This document shows positions 1 to 7,996 of a DNA stretch of 64,000 nucleotides, piece by piece; position 1 is the first letter of the stretch, and each line of letters starts with the position of its first letter. The stretch is from Bradyrhizobium sp. MOS003 (GTDB lineage: Bacteria; Pseudomonadota; Alphaproteobacteria; Rhizobiales; Xanthobacteraceae): the NCBI RefSeq assembly GCF_003020125.1, contig NZ_PYFW01000001.1:1612001-1676000 (forward strand), in the 5' to 3' direction. A program made the translations under genes and the position numbers. The notes beneath the pieces are model-generated. The model was not told the origin of the DNA. It was given only the letters and a program-made list of their open reading frames with translations, and searched no databases.

Positions 1-496
1 AACCAGTCGACCCATTCCGGCGTCGCGACCTCGACGAACTCGAAGCTACGCCAGGGTCCGCGCCTGTGGATCACCTCGGCCTTGTAGAGGCCGTTGATCG
101 TTTCGGCGAGGGCGTTGTCATAGGAATCTCCGACACTGCCGACAGAAGGCCCGACACCAGCTTCAGCCAGGCGCTCGGTGTACTTGATGGATACGTATCG
201 GCTGCCCCTGTCGCTATGGTGTACGAGCCGCCGCCATGGACCGGTTGCCGATCACGCAGGGCCTGCTCCAGCATCGAGCACGAAGCCTGCATGCGCCGTT
301 CGCGAGGCTCGCCAGCCCACGATCCTGCGAGCATAGGCGTCGATCACAAAAGGCGACGTAGACGAAGCCGGTCCAGTTCGCCACATAGGTGAAGTCCGAG
401 AGCCAAAGAACATTCGGCCGTGGCGTTCGTTGTCTTGCTCGTCATGGCTCCATCCTCTCAGGAGTTGGAGCCTCCGGCAAACCCGGGGGCGGTTCA
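1..496 (-). mobile_element. IS3-family insertion sequence remnant (internally deleted, runs off window start)
   Basis: On the minus strand the reading frames contain pieces of an IS3-family OrfB integrase core, including FVIDAYARRIVGWRASRTAH and, in another frame, the stretch equivalent to SVGSVGDSYDNALAETING. The frames change several times, so no intact transposase remains. A start resembling an OrfA N-terminus (MTSKTTN) near 446 joins OrfB-like sequence almost at once, which implies an internal deletion. The element end is placed near 496 because the sequence read from there begins TGAACCGCC and the interrupted MAPEG frame stops matching at that point. The other end lies outside the window. 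Family assignment is by motif recognition; the exact subgroup is not certain. Confidence 0.75.
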
Positions 497-623
497 ACCC
501 GCCCTTCACCTGCATCATTCGAGCAACCGTCAACCACGACATCACGACGGCTTTGAGAATCATTATGCAGGCAGCAATTGCATAGGCATGGAAAAGGGGG
601 TTTTGAAAGCTGAGTTTGTCCAT
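496..623 (-). pseudogene. MAPEG-family protein, N-terminal fragment cut by IS
   Basis: About 42 codons from 623 encode MDKLSFQNPLFHAYAIAAC and a following membrane segment ending in ARMMQVKGG. They closely resemble the first 42 residues of the intact MAPEG protein at 1590-2054. MAPEG proteins are four-helix membrane proteins related to microsomal glutathione transferase. The similarity stops at the IS end, so this copy lost its last three helices. It is probably a paralogue or duplicated copy and non-functional. Confidence 0.75.
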
Positions 624-865
624 AGGACTGCTTTCGCGTTTGGACGATCACGAACTATTTGATTATACGAACCGGCCCTCCGGCTAGGGTCGAAGACAGC
701 TTCGGGTCACGGGCGGACGAGCGCCACCAAGTTTGCGACTGCCTGTTGTCGCACCTTGAAAGCGGATACTACCTGCGAGATCGGCCGGGTCAGCATCGGG
801 CCATGTGCGGAAGTCGCGAAAACGACGTCCGCCGTCAATGACCCCGTCGTTAAATCGTCTATTTT

Positions 866-1373
866 TCACTTTGGCCTGGATTCATCAAACGGCGCAACCA
901 GTGTGTTCTGAAACGCCGTGAGTCGCCACGCACCGTCGTTTTCCTTCACTAGCACTTGCAGACTCAGTTCTTGGTGGGCCAACAGCGTTTGCCCGTTTGC
1001 ATTTACAAGGCCGCCGAGCTCGTTGGTAACATGGACAAGTGCAACGTCGGGCCGAACGAAGCGTATTGTCATTTTCAAAGTCTTGAGGGAAGCGTTCCTA
1101 GCTCTCGTTGCGAGGATAGCCGCGAGCTTGGCCTCGACTTCGGTAGCGCCGTTTGCTGCCTCTCCGCGGACGCTCACAAAATCGCCGTCTGGCGCATACA
1201 TTCGAGTAGCTGCCTTCGCATCGTGGTTATTAAAACCATTGGTCATTTCGGCCATGAGGTTCTTTTATGGCCTCTTCATCTTCAGAGGTCCCAATGTTTT
1301 GCGCGATGCTGATCGCCGTAAGAGGGCCAAACAGGAGTGCGGCAAGAATCCACAGGAGCGAAATGCGACGCAT
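866..1373 (-). pseudogene. SgcJ/EcaC-type (SnoaL-like) secreted protein with a one-base frameshift
   Basis: The domain part (866-1255) encodes 129 residues of the SnoaL-like/DUF4440 fold seen in SgcJ/EcaC proteins, with FNNHDAKAATRMY, DGDFVSVRG and RFVRPDVALVH motifs. Upstream, in another frame starting at 1373, is a good signal peptide (MRRISLLWILAALLFGPLTA, then ISIAQ) followed by EDEEAIKE. Removing one base near 1260-1263 joins the two as EEAIKDLMAEMTNGF, the usual family arrangement. The gene as written is therefore broken between signal peptide and domain. A sequencing error in this run is the alternative. Function of the family here is unknown. Confidence 0.7.
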
Positions 1374-1589
1374 TGGCGACCTCCAAAGGAAAGCGATTTT
1401 CTGAAAGCTCTACAGCATATCAGGAAGAGCGTCCGATCCCAATCAAGCATCGTCTATTTATTACATAATGAGAGGCGAGAATCCTAAAAAGACGCAATGT
1501 CCGAGATGGGTCAAATGCGCCTCTCAGCACGAAGCGAAGAGGGGAGGCAGCCATGGGCCAGATGTGGAAGCTGGCCGCTTGAGCTGTTG

Positions 1590-2054
1590 TCACTGCAATG
1601 CCGTCACTAACGTCTGACAAGTCATGTAGACAAGGATCAGAGAACCTATGGTCCAGAAAGTCGCCCGCGTGTCGTGGGTGCGCTCCGTGAAATAGGCCGC
1701 AAAGTGGAGAAGGCGCGATACTACGTACCCGTACAGAAGCAAGCGGGCAATCAGTAGAGAAGGCTCAGTTAGAACGAACAGTAGGCCTGCCACGAGAAAG
1801 AAGGGCAGGTTTTCGAGATCATTCAGTTGGATACGTCGGATGCGCTCGACGTGCTCATTGGGCTCAAGTTGTTTGGGATCGGGCGCGGGATTGAGAAGCG
1901 TCTTCCTGAGGTCTTCGGGCGAACGGAACCCGCCCTTCGCTTGCATCATGCGAAACACAGTCAGCCACGACATACTGAGTGCTTTGAGTATCATGATCGT
2001 TGCGGCAATGACGTAGGTGGCGAATATCGGATTTTGCAAACTGAACTTGTTCAT
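1590..2054 (-). CDS. MAPEG-family membrane protein
   Basis: The 154-residue protein has the MAPEG layout of four hydrophobic helices. The first is at about residues 10-32 (FATYVIAATIMILKALSMSW). It is followed by a loop with NEHVERIRRIQLNDLENLPFF, which matches the conserved glutathione-transferase-type ERxxRxxxNDxEN motif, and then helices near 80-100, 105-120 and 130-150. Family members conjugate or reduce lipophilic electrophiles with glutathione, but the bacterial substrates are mostly unknown. It stands alone on the minus strand. A truncated second copy lies at 496-623, so the gene was probably duplicated before the IS insertion. Confidence 0.85.
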   Translation of the reverse strand: MNKFSLQNPIFATYVIAATIMILKALSMSWLTVFRMMQAKGGFRSPEDLRKTLLNPAPDPKQLEPNEHVERIRRIQLNDLENLPFFLVAGLLFVLTEPSLLIARLLLYGYVVSRLLHFAAYFTERTHDTRATFWTIGSLILVYMTCQTLVTALQ

Positions 2055-2223
2055 GCCTCTCTCCGCGAACGCGATGATGCTATCAGGTCCCGATCAAAAG
2101 CACGCATTCGAAGATGCCATGGCCCATGTGGGTTGTCCTGATCGCCGGATCGACCGGCGCTGCATTAGTGCTGTTCGCCCTTCCAACCGTTACGTTACAG
2201 CCGGTGACCGGCTGTGATCTCGT

Positions 2224-3089
2224 TCACGCCGTAAGGCCGGCGGGTTCCTTGTAGGGTTCGTTCCTGGCGATCATCGCCCATGCCATTCTGGCGAGCTTGT
2301 TGGCGAGTGCGATGGCTGCGACCTTGGTGGGGCGGCGTGCCAACAACGCAGTGAGCCAAGGCCGATGGCTCGTGCCATGGATCTTGGCATAGCGGATCAC
2401 GGCGAGTGCGCCCGCTGTGAACAGGCTGCGTATATAGCGATCGCTTGCTTGCTGATACGGCGAAGCTTGTCCTTGCCCCCACTGGAGTTCTGCTTCGGCA
2501 CGAGCCCGACCCAGGCCGAGAAGTCCCGCCCCGACCGGAAGGTTCCGGCATCGGCAACGCTTGCGACTAGCGCCGTTGCCAGTGCTGGACCGACGCCAGG
2601 GATCGCATCCAGTCGCCTGCTCGTCGCGTTTGATCGATGCCAGGCAATGATGCGCCTGTCGAACTCCAGGATCTGAGCCTTCAGTGCCCGCAACTGACCG
2701 CCGAGAGCCGCAAGACACGCGCGGGCCACCTCCGGGACCCGGCGGTCGGCTGGATCGGCGACGACTTTCAACAGCTGTTCGACACCCCTGCGCCCGACGG
2801 GGGCAACAATCCCGAACTCGGCCAGATATGCGCGGATCGAGTTGGCGTACGCGATGAAGCATCAGACAGCTCTGTTGCTCGTTCGTCTTGGTCGGCACGA
2901 ACCGCATGTTGGGCCTTGTGACCGCCTAGCAAATAGCCTCCGCGTCGGTGCTGTCGTTCTTCTGCCGTTAACGTAGGGCTTCACATAGGCCGGAGGCATC
3001 AGACGCACCGTATGCCCCAACGCCTGCAGCTCGCGGGACCAATGGTGCGATGAAGCGCAAGCCTCGATCCCAACTAGACACGGCGGCAA
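2224..3089 (-). pseudogene. IS110-family transposase, degraded in several frames
   Basis: Recognisable IS110-family transposase pieces run in order down the minus strand but in different frames. They are [20 protein letters not shown] and PPAYVKPYV near 3080-2960, RFVPTKTNEQQ and MLHR near 2905, IPGVGPALATALVASVADA with FSAWVGLVPKQ near 2600-2470, and the C-terminal RPTKVAAIALANKLARMAWA near 2300. IPGVGPxxA is the helix-hairpin-helix signature of the C-terminal half. The first 35 or so residues are missing, and the frames are broken at several places, so it cannot make an active transposase. It abuts the methyltransferase remnant at about 3110. Confidence 0.85.
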
Positions 3090-3124
3090 CTTCTCATTTC
3101 AGGTCTGGAAGCAGCCCGCGACAA

Positions 3125-3385
3125 CGATCACAAGTCATATTCAAGGACGGCCACTATTTCATTCATCCGGATCCCGCCCAGTGCCGCAGCCTCACGGTCA
3201 GGGAGGCTGCGCGTCTGCAGACGTTTCCAGACAACTACTTCTTCAAGGGTAATCGCACCGAACAATACGTCCAGGTTGGCAATGCGGTTCCGTCACTTCT
3301 GGCTCGAAAGATAGCTTCCGTTCTGCACGTTCTGCTCGATTCCCTAGCAAGCAGCGGCCGCGACAGGCTCAAAAAGGCAAGCTAG
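3125..3385 (+). pseudogene. C5 cytosine-specific DNA methyltransferase, C-terminal remnant
   Basis: The frame ending at 3385 encodes [27 protein letters not shown] and [15 protein letters not shown]. These are motifs IX and X of C5 cytosine methyltransferases (RxLTxREAARLQxFPD and QVGNAVP). Motifs I to VIII, including the catalytic PC and ENV motifs, are absent because similarity begins only at about 3128, next to the IS110 remnant. The rest was probably lost when the IS inserted or recombined. This suggests that a DNA-modification or restriction-modification gene once stood here. Confidence 0.8.
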
Positions 3386-3904
3386 ACCAAGACTTTGCGC
3401 CTTCGCCTTCACTTGCGATTGGGCTATTGTCGGGCTTCGAAGTCGCAAGGCCCGCTGCGCGGACGAAAGACGAGAACAGAACAGCTGAGGGATCCGACTT
3501 GTTGCGCGCGATCTGACTGTGAAACATTTCGATCTCTCCGGTTGCCGCGCTACGGCGCCGCCTGCACGCAGGCCGCGATCGCCGCACCGAATGCAATTGA
3601 GCAATCAGATTGCATCAACCTGTGCGGGATCGCTGACGAGTTAGCTTCCCACCGTTTCGCTTTCCCCGCATTTCTGGCCATCGTACGCAAGGGAACCTTT
3701 CCTTTCCCTCTTTTCCGTGCGCAGCGTGGAATGTGCCGTCGGTCGGAGGTGAGGGCTGTCACCGAGTGAGGAGGAGACAAGCACGCAAGGTATTAGAGCA
3801 ATCTTGATCGATCCGGCTCCGCGATCGATCGCCACGATCGAGATCAGCCCCGTCTTGGGCCAAGATATTTCCCGTTGTAGCGTCGCAGAACTCGGATACT
3901 CGCC
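3386..3904. other. Non-coding gap between methyltransferase remnant and recombinase
   Basis: No reading frame here has recognisable motifs, and the longest frames are shadows. I see no clear terminator, repeat or RNA gene. It is probably decayed sequence from the same accessory region. Confidence 0.4.
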
Positions 3905-5248
3905 ATGACAGAACCCTCTTCCCCCGTCCGTCCGCCGGCGGTGCCGTGCGCGAACATGTCGAAGCCGCCGGCCGCCGAGCCGTTTGACGTCTTTCCGGAG
4001 CCGGGGGCGGCGGCGCCGCTTACGCCTGACGCTCCCCCCGCAGGCCCTAACCCAAGCCGCATCCGCACCTTGGACGAGGCCATTGCGCGCGAGTTCGAGG
4101 CCTCGCAGCGCGCCCGCCGCAACCGCAAGGCTGCCAAGGCCGGCAAGACCCCCGACGAGACCGAGGAAGACGAGACTGAGGAAGAGCGAATGGCGAGGTT
4201 GTTGCAGGAGACCGAGACCCAAGGACAATACCTGCGCCGCGGTCGGCAGCTCGTCGATCGCTACCGCCGGGAGCGCCGCCTGCAGGTTAGCCTCGAGGAC
4301 TTGGACCCGATGGTGTTCGCCGGATGGATGAGCGAGCTGCGCCCCGGCTTGAGGAAGTCGGCGTGGCGGACCTACCGCCAGGCCGGGGCGGCCATCATCC
4401 TCACCATCCCGCACGACTCCGGTCCCGACGCCGTCGCCCTGCTGTACACCGACGGTAGACGGCTCCTGGAAGAGGCCCGATCGACCTACCGTCGCGGCCA
4501 GGTGAAGGAATCGAAGCCCCGGGCGAAGCGCATCCGCGCCAAGCACTTCAAGGAGATCCGGGAGAGTCTCGGCCAGATCAGCCGCGCCCAGGCGGTGGAC
4601 TGGTTGGACGATTGGATGGTGGCCGGCGTCAATACCGGCCTGCGCCCCGGCGAGTGGGCGTTGGCGCACATCGAGACCCGAAGGGTCCCGGACGGCGGCC
4701 GGCGCATCTGGCTCCACGTCGTCAACGCCAAGGCCACCCACGGCCGCGGCAACGGCGAGTACCGCACCCTCGACATCTCGGACTTCCGGGACTCGACCCT
4801 GGAGGCGATCGGCCGCCAAGTGCAGCGCGCCCACAAATGGACGCTGGAAGGCAAGTTCGCGCAGCGACAGGCCGACGTGGCCGACCTGTTCTACCACGCC
4901 TGCTCGATCCTGTGCCCGAAGGAGAACTACTCGCTGTACTCGCTGCGGCACCAGTTCATCGCCAACATGAAGTCGGCCACCGGGGACGCCGCCGTCGTCG
5001 CCACCCTGTGCGGCCACATCTCGATCGAGACCCAGATCGAGCACTACGGAAAGAAGCGCTCGAGCTGGCTCGGCGGCGTCAAGGAGCCGTTCGACGTGCC
5101 GCACGCGCTGGCGGACCAGGTCGCGCCGGTCCAGGCCCACATGGCCGAGCTGGAGAAGCGCCAGGTCCTGAAGGCCAAGCAGGAGCTGGCCGACCTCAAA
5201 AAGAAGGCCGAAAAGGCGTCGGAAGATTCCCCGTCGCCGGCGCGCTAG
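3905..5248 (+). CDS. Tyrosine recombinase/integrase-like protein
   Basis: The 447-residue protein has a charged, proline-rich N-terminus and a tyrosine-recombinase catalytic domain in its second half. The first catalytic Arg lies in NTGLRPGEW (about residue 246). Box II appears as YSLYSLRHQF (about 341-350), with Tyr in place of the usual first His. The last motif is LCGHISIETQIEHYGKK, which supplies the GH pair and the nucleophile Tyr (about 380). A Lys/Glu-rich tail (about 410-440) could form a coiled coil. Third codon positions are almost all G or C, more extreme than in the neighbours, which points to separate acquisition. An internal ATG at 3956 is an alternative start. Target site unknown. 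Confidence 0.75.
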   Translation: MTEPSSPVRPPAVPCANMSKPPAAEPFDVFPEPGAAAPLTPDAPPAGPNPSRIRTLDEAIAREFEASQRARRNRKAAKAGKTPDETEEDETEEERMARLLQETETQGQYLRRGRQLVDRYRRERRLQVSLEDLDPMVFAGWMSELRPGLRKSAWRTYRQAGAAIILTIPHDSGPDAVALLYTDGRRLLEEARSTYRRGQVKESKPRAKRIRAKHFKEIRESLGQISRAQAVDWLDDWMVAGVNTGLRPGEWALAHIETRRVPDGGRRIWLHVVNAKATHGRGNGEYRTLDISDFRDSTLEAIGRQVQRAHKWTLEGKFAQRQADVADLFYHACSILCPKENYSLYSLRHQFIANMKSATGDAAVVATLCGHISIETQIEHYGKKRSSWLGGVKEPFDVPHALADQVAPVQAHMAELEKRQVLKAKQELADLKKKAEKASEDSPSPAR

Positions 5249-5753
5249 AAACCGGGAGTGTGGCGTTAGATCCCAGGTTTTGAGGCGGCAGCAGGCGCGC
5301 CAATGCTTGCCATCATAGAGTTGGTAACGCTGTCCTATCTATCGCCACACCCTGGCTTTGTAGCGCCTCAGTCGGGGCGGTGTAACGGGGGGCGTCCGAA
5401 GGAAGGCCCCGCCCTCCCACACTGGAACTCGCATTGTGGAACGCCGTGATGCCGAGCGGTCAGATACGTCTCCACGGTCCCCAACAGCGGCGCAGATGGC
5501 GTCGGCAAAACCCACCTCTAGGCGACCTAAATCCCAACCGGGCAACAGTCTCACTTGTGAGCAGGAGGTTGGTCCCGCAGGGCCTCGGGTTTCTGCGGAC
5601 GGCAGGAAGCAAGTTGCGCTTATGGTGTCTTGATACCGGTTATCGCACGGTAACATACCGTCAGCGTACCGGTAACCGGCCGGTGCGATCGCACGCTGTC
5701 TTACACCTCAGGCATCCTGCGATGGGGCGCCGCATCGGCGAAGGCTGCCAAGC
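5249..5753. other. Intergenic region with clustered inverted repeats
   Basis: This stretch between two convergent genes holds no recognisable gene. Around 5633-5694 there are overlapping CGGT/ACCG inverted repeats, including ACGGT-aacat-ACCGT near 5647-5661, and the perfect 12 bp palindrome GTGCGATCGCAC at 5683-5694. These could be a bidirectional terminator or protein-binding sites. Confidence 0.4.
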
Positions 5754-6362
5754 TTAGCCTTCCTTCGTCCCACTCTCGTGCGCTTTGATCGCCGACAACA
5801 CCACGGCGCCAGCCTCACCGAATTTCTCGGGTTCGGTGGAGTAGCGGAAGCCCCACCCCAACCACGACACCGAGAGTTCTCTCGTGAGGGCGTGACCCAC
5901 GTCCGTGAGCCCGACGATCTGTGCGAGGACGAGTGCGGCGGATGCTTGGCCGGCAAGCGCGCAGCGCAGCAGTGCCGTCATCGCGATGTCGGTGTGATAA
6001 TCGATGGTCTTGATCGGCATCATCGCCAGGGCCGTCGCGATGGCAGCATCGGCGTCACCGTTCAGGGCAGCCCGGAATTCGTCGTCAGAACGAAGCACGT
6101 CAACGTAGCGCAGCGTCTCGCTGATTTTCGCACGCTCCTGGTCGCGAAGGACATGCGCGGGCATCGTGCGCCACCACGTCAGCGGCGTGCTGTCGTTCGG
6201 GGAGAACGGCCAAGTCGGAGCTACCGTGAATTTCCACGCCGCCTGATCTCCGAGAGAGGGAAGGGGAATTCCGACGCCGTGCCCATCGGCGCGGTCGCCA
6301 TCCCTGCGAAGCCCGAGCGCAGCCTTTCCATCGCGCTCAGGCACCTTGTTCACTTCCTTCAT
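5754..6362 (-). CDS. Hypothetical protein, 202 residues
   Basis: I do not recognise this protein. It has a basic N-terminus, a WKFTVAPTWPFSP segment (about residues 43-55) and a mostly alpha-helical C-terminal half rich in Ala and Leu (about 100-175), with no convincing membrane helix and no catalytic motif that I can name. The start at 6362 has an AAAGGA ribosome-binding site at suitable spacing. It diverges from the XRE regulator at 6513 across 150 bases, the arrangement expected of a self-contained regulated unit, so that regulator probably controls it. Confidence 0.65.
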   Translation of the reverse strand: MKEVNKVPERDGKAALGLRRDGDRADGHGVGIPLPSLGDQAAWKFTVAPTWPFSPNDSTPLTWWRTMPAHVLRDQERAKISETLRYVDVLRSDDEFRAALNGDADAAIATALAMMPIKTIDYHTDIAMTALLRCALAGQASAALVLAQIVGLTDVGHALTRELSVSWLGWGFRYSTEPEKFGEAGAVVLSAIKAHESGTKEG

Positions 6363-6512
6363 GTCGACGTCCTTTCGCTGACGGCGTCGTCGCGGTAGTA
6401 GCGCTTGAGAGACGCTCCGCGAGGACGCGCGTTGAGGTTCGGAATAACCTTCCCATGGCTGGCTTGGAATGTCAGTTGGTTCGACAAATCGAGGTTAATA
6501 AGGTCCTAAGAT

Positions 6513-6743
6513 ATGATATCAGTAGAACAAATTCGCGCAGCGCGAGCCTGGCTGAATATTTCGCAGCAAGAACTCGCCGACGCATCGAAGGTCGAGGTGC
6601 GGACCATTTACCGCATTGAAGGCGGGTTTCGAGGAGCGACCGAGCGGACGCTCGATAAGATCCGCCAGGCGTTCGAGACCCGGGGTTTGGAGTTCATTTT
6701 TGAAGGGGCAAAGCCGGTCGGACTGCAAGTACGCCGATCGTGA
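6513..6743 (+). CDS. Small XRE-family helix-turn-helix regulator
   Basis: The 76-residue protein is essentially one HTH_3/XRE domain: IRAARAWLNISQQELADASK supplies helices 1-2, VEVRTIYRIEGG the recognition helix, and TLDKIRQAFETRGLEFIFEG the end of the domain. It has the same plan as the regulator at 11209-11466, including the RGLEFIFEG-type tail (RGIVFLYGG there). A short inverted repeat AGGTT-N6-AACCT (6435-6450) lies in the divergent promoter region. It probably represses itself and the 202-residue gene at 5754-6362. Confidence 0.85.
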   Translation: MISVEQIRAARAWLNISQQELADASKVEVRTIYRIEGGFRGATERTLDKIRQAFETRGLEFIFEGAKPVGLQVRRS

Positions 6744-7067
6744 TTGAGCTCGGCGTACACGGGGCCCCCAGCGCTTCGTCGGACGGGATTACATCGGCGC
6801 CTGCATCGAGAAGCCGTTCTCTGGCCAGTTCTCCAGCGTCAAGGTTCTCCTTCCCATTGCTCGGATTTGCCGTACTCGCCTGCGAACTGGCGGGGATGCC
6901 GTGGTCGACGATCCGTCTAGACGCGCGCCAACGGCCAAGGAAACTCAGGGGCTCGGAGACGTACGCTGTAGCGAATGCCAAGTGGTGACAGGGCGTTCGG
7001 CGATCGTGAGGCTGACGTCTCCTGCAATGGACGTGGGGCCGCGCGGGACAGAAACGCGCACGTGACG
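6744..7067. other. Intergenic region without recognised content
   Basis: No frame here carries family motifs or a plausible start with a ribosome-binding site. It lies between the end of the XRE gene and the end of the exonuclease gene, which converge, so it may hold terminators, but I cannot identify a clear stem-loop. Confidence 0.35.
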
Positions 7068-7955
7068 TTAGGTTCTGTTTGAATATCTGTCCAAAGCCGT
7101 GAACTCCTGGCGCTGGAGGTCCATCTCCTGCTGATAGATCTCTGCCTGGAGGTATAGTAGCTCGGCATCCAAGGCCGCTTCCTCGACGTCGAGATACCAT
7201 GACTTCGGGCGGCCATCGGAGCCGTCATTCCAACGATAATTGCGTCGTTTCAACGCTCCCCTCAATTCGAATGGAGACTGTTCCGCCCAGATCCTAACGG
7301 TCTTGCGGCGTGCCCGCTCAAGCAGGAAAGCGAAAGCAGCCTTCGAACTCCCTGCCAGATTTTGATCAAGCAGAGTCAGAAGGGCGAAACAGTCGTCGAC
7401 GGCACGGTGGGCATTGTAGAAGAGACCGTGCGCGGCCAGCAAGTGTTCAAGTTTCGCACTCGCAAAACCATACTCTTTCCACGTGATGCCGCTCGACGAG
7501 CAAGCCCATGGCTTGTGCACGAAGACGGGCCAAAGTCTCTCGGCGAACTTTCGATCGAACGCCGAATTATGCGCCAGGACGATGTTTGCATCCGACGCGA
7601 AACGATCGACCGCTACCGGGTCGATCGCTTGGCCGACAACCATTTCGTTGGTGATCCGGGTCAGCGCCGTGATCTCGGGGGTGATCGGGGACGATGGCTC
7701 CTGCAAAGCCTGAAAGACATCGACCACCCCTAAAATCCGATCATCGGCCGAGTAGGCGAACTTGATCATTGCCAATTCGATGACCTCGTCCCGGACGATA
7801 TCGAGACCCGTTGTCTCGACATCGAGCGCGATGCCGATCCTCGTCCCGGTCTCTGGACGGAAGTCTGCGCTAGGTGGTACGACGCGGCGCAGCACCCTGT
7901 ACTGCCCGGTCGCCTCGAGTTGCCTTGCCAAGGTTTCGTTGATTTCGCTCTGCAT
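7068..7955 (-). CDS. DnaQ-like 3'-5' exonuclease (DEDDh)
   Basis: The 295-residue protein has an intact DEDDh exonuclease domain like the DNA polymerase III epsilon family. ExoI is in ALDVETTGLD (Asp45, Glu47), ExoII in LAHNSAFDRKF (Asp134), and ExoIII in NAHRAVDDCFAL (His183, Asp188). Such enzymes remove nucleotides from 3' ends of DNA or RNA using two metal ions. The C-terminal 90 residues (about 200-295), with KRRNYRWNDGSDGRPKSW, match a short domain seen after such nucleases. The domain probably contacts substrate. It is the last gene of a three-gene operon, 41 bases after the AAA/peptidase gene. It is not the housekeeping epsilon subunit by context. Confidence 0.88.
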   Translation of the reverse strand: MQSEINETLARQLEATGQYRVLRRVVPPSADFRPETGTRIGIALDVETTGLDIVRDEVIELAMIKFAYSADDRILGVVDVFQALQEPSSPITPEITALTRITNEMVVGQAIDPVAVDRFASDANIVLAHNSAFDRKFAERLWPVFVHKPWACSSSGITWKEYGFASAKLEHLLAAHGLFYNAHRAVDDCFALLTLLDQNLAGSSKAAFAFLLERARRKTVRIWAEQSPFELRGALKRRNYRWNDGSDGRPKSWYLDVEEAALDAELLYLQAEIYQQEMDLQRQEFTALDRYSNRT

Positions 7956-7996
7956 GGTCTTTAGTATCGAACGAGCTAGGTCTCTAGCAGCGTGAA

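Noticed and set aside
3641..5140. Long open frame (499 codons) antisense to the recombinase
   Set aside because: It mirrors the very GC-rich recombinase gene, has Arg/Gly/Val-rich composition with no motif, and the plus-strand frame carries real catalytic boxes.
4612..5283. Overlapping plus-strand frame inside the recombinase
   Set aside because: It is a low-complexity Arg/Gly/Pro frame caused by high GC; no family features.
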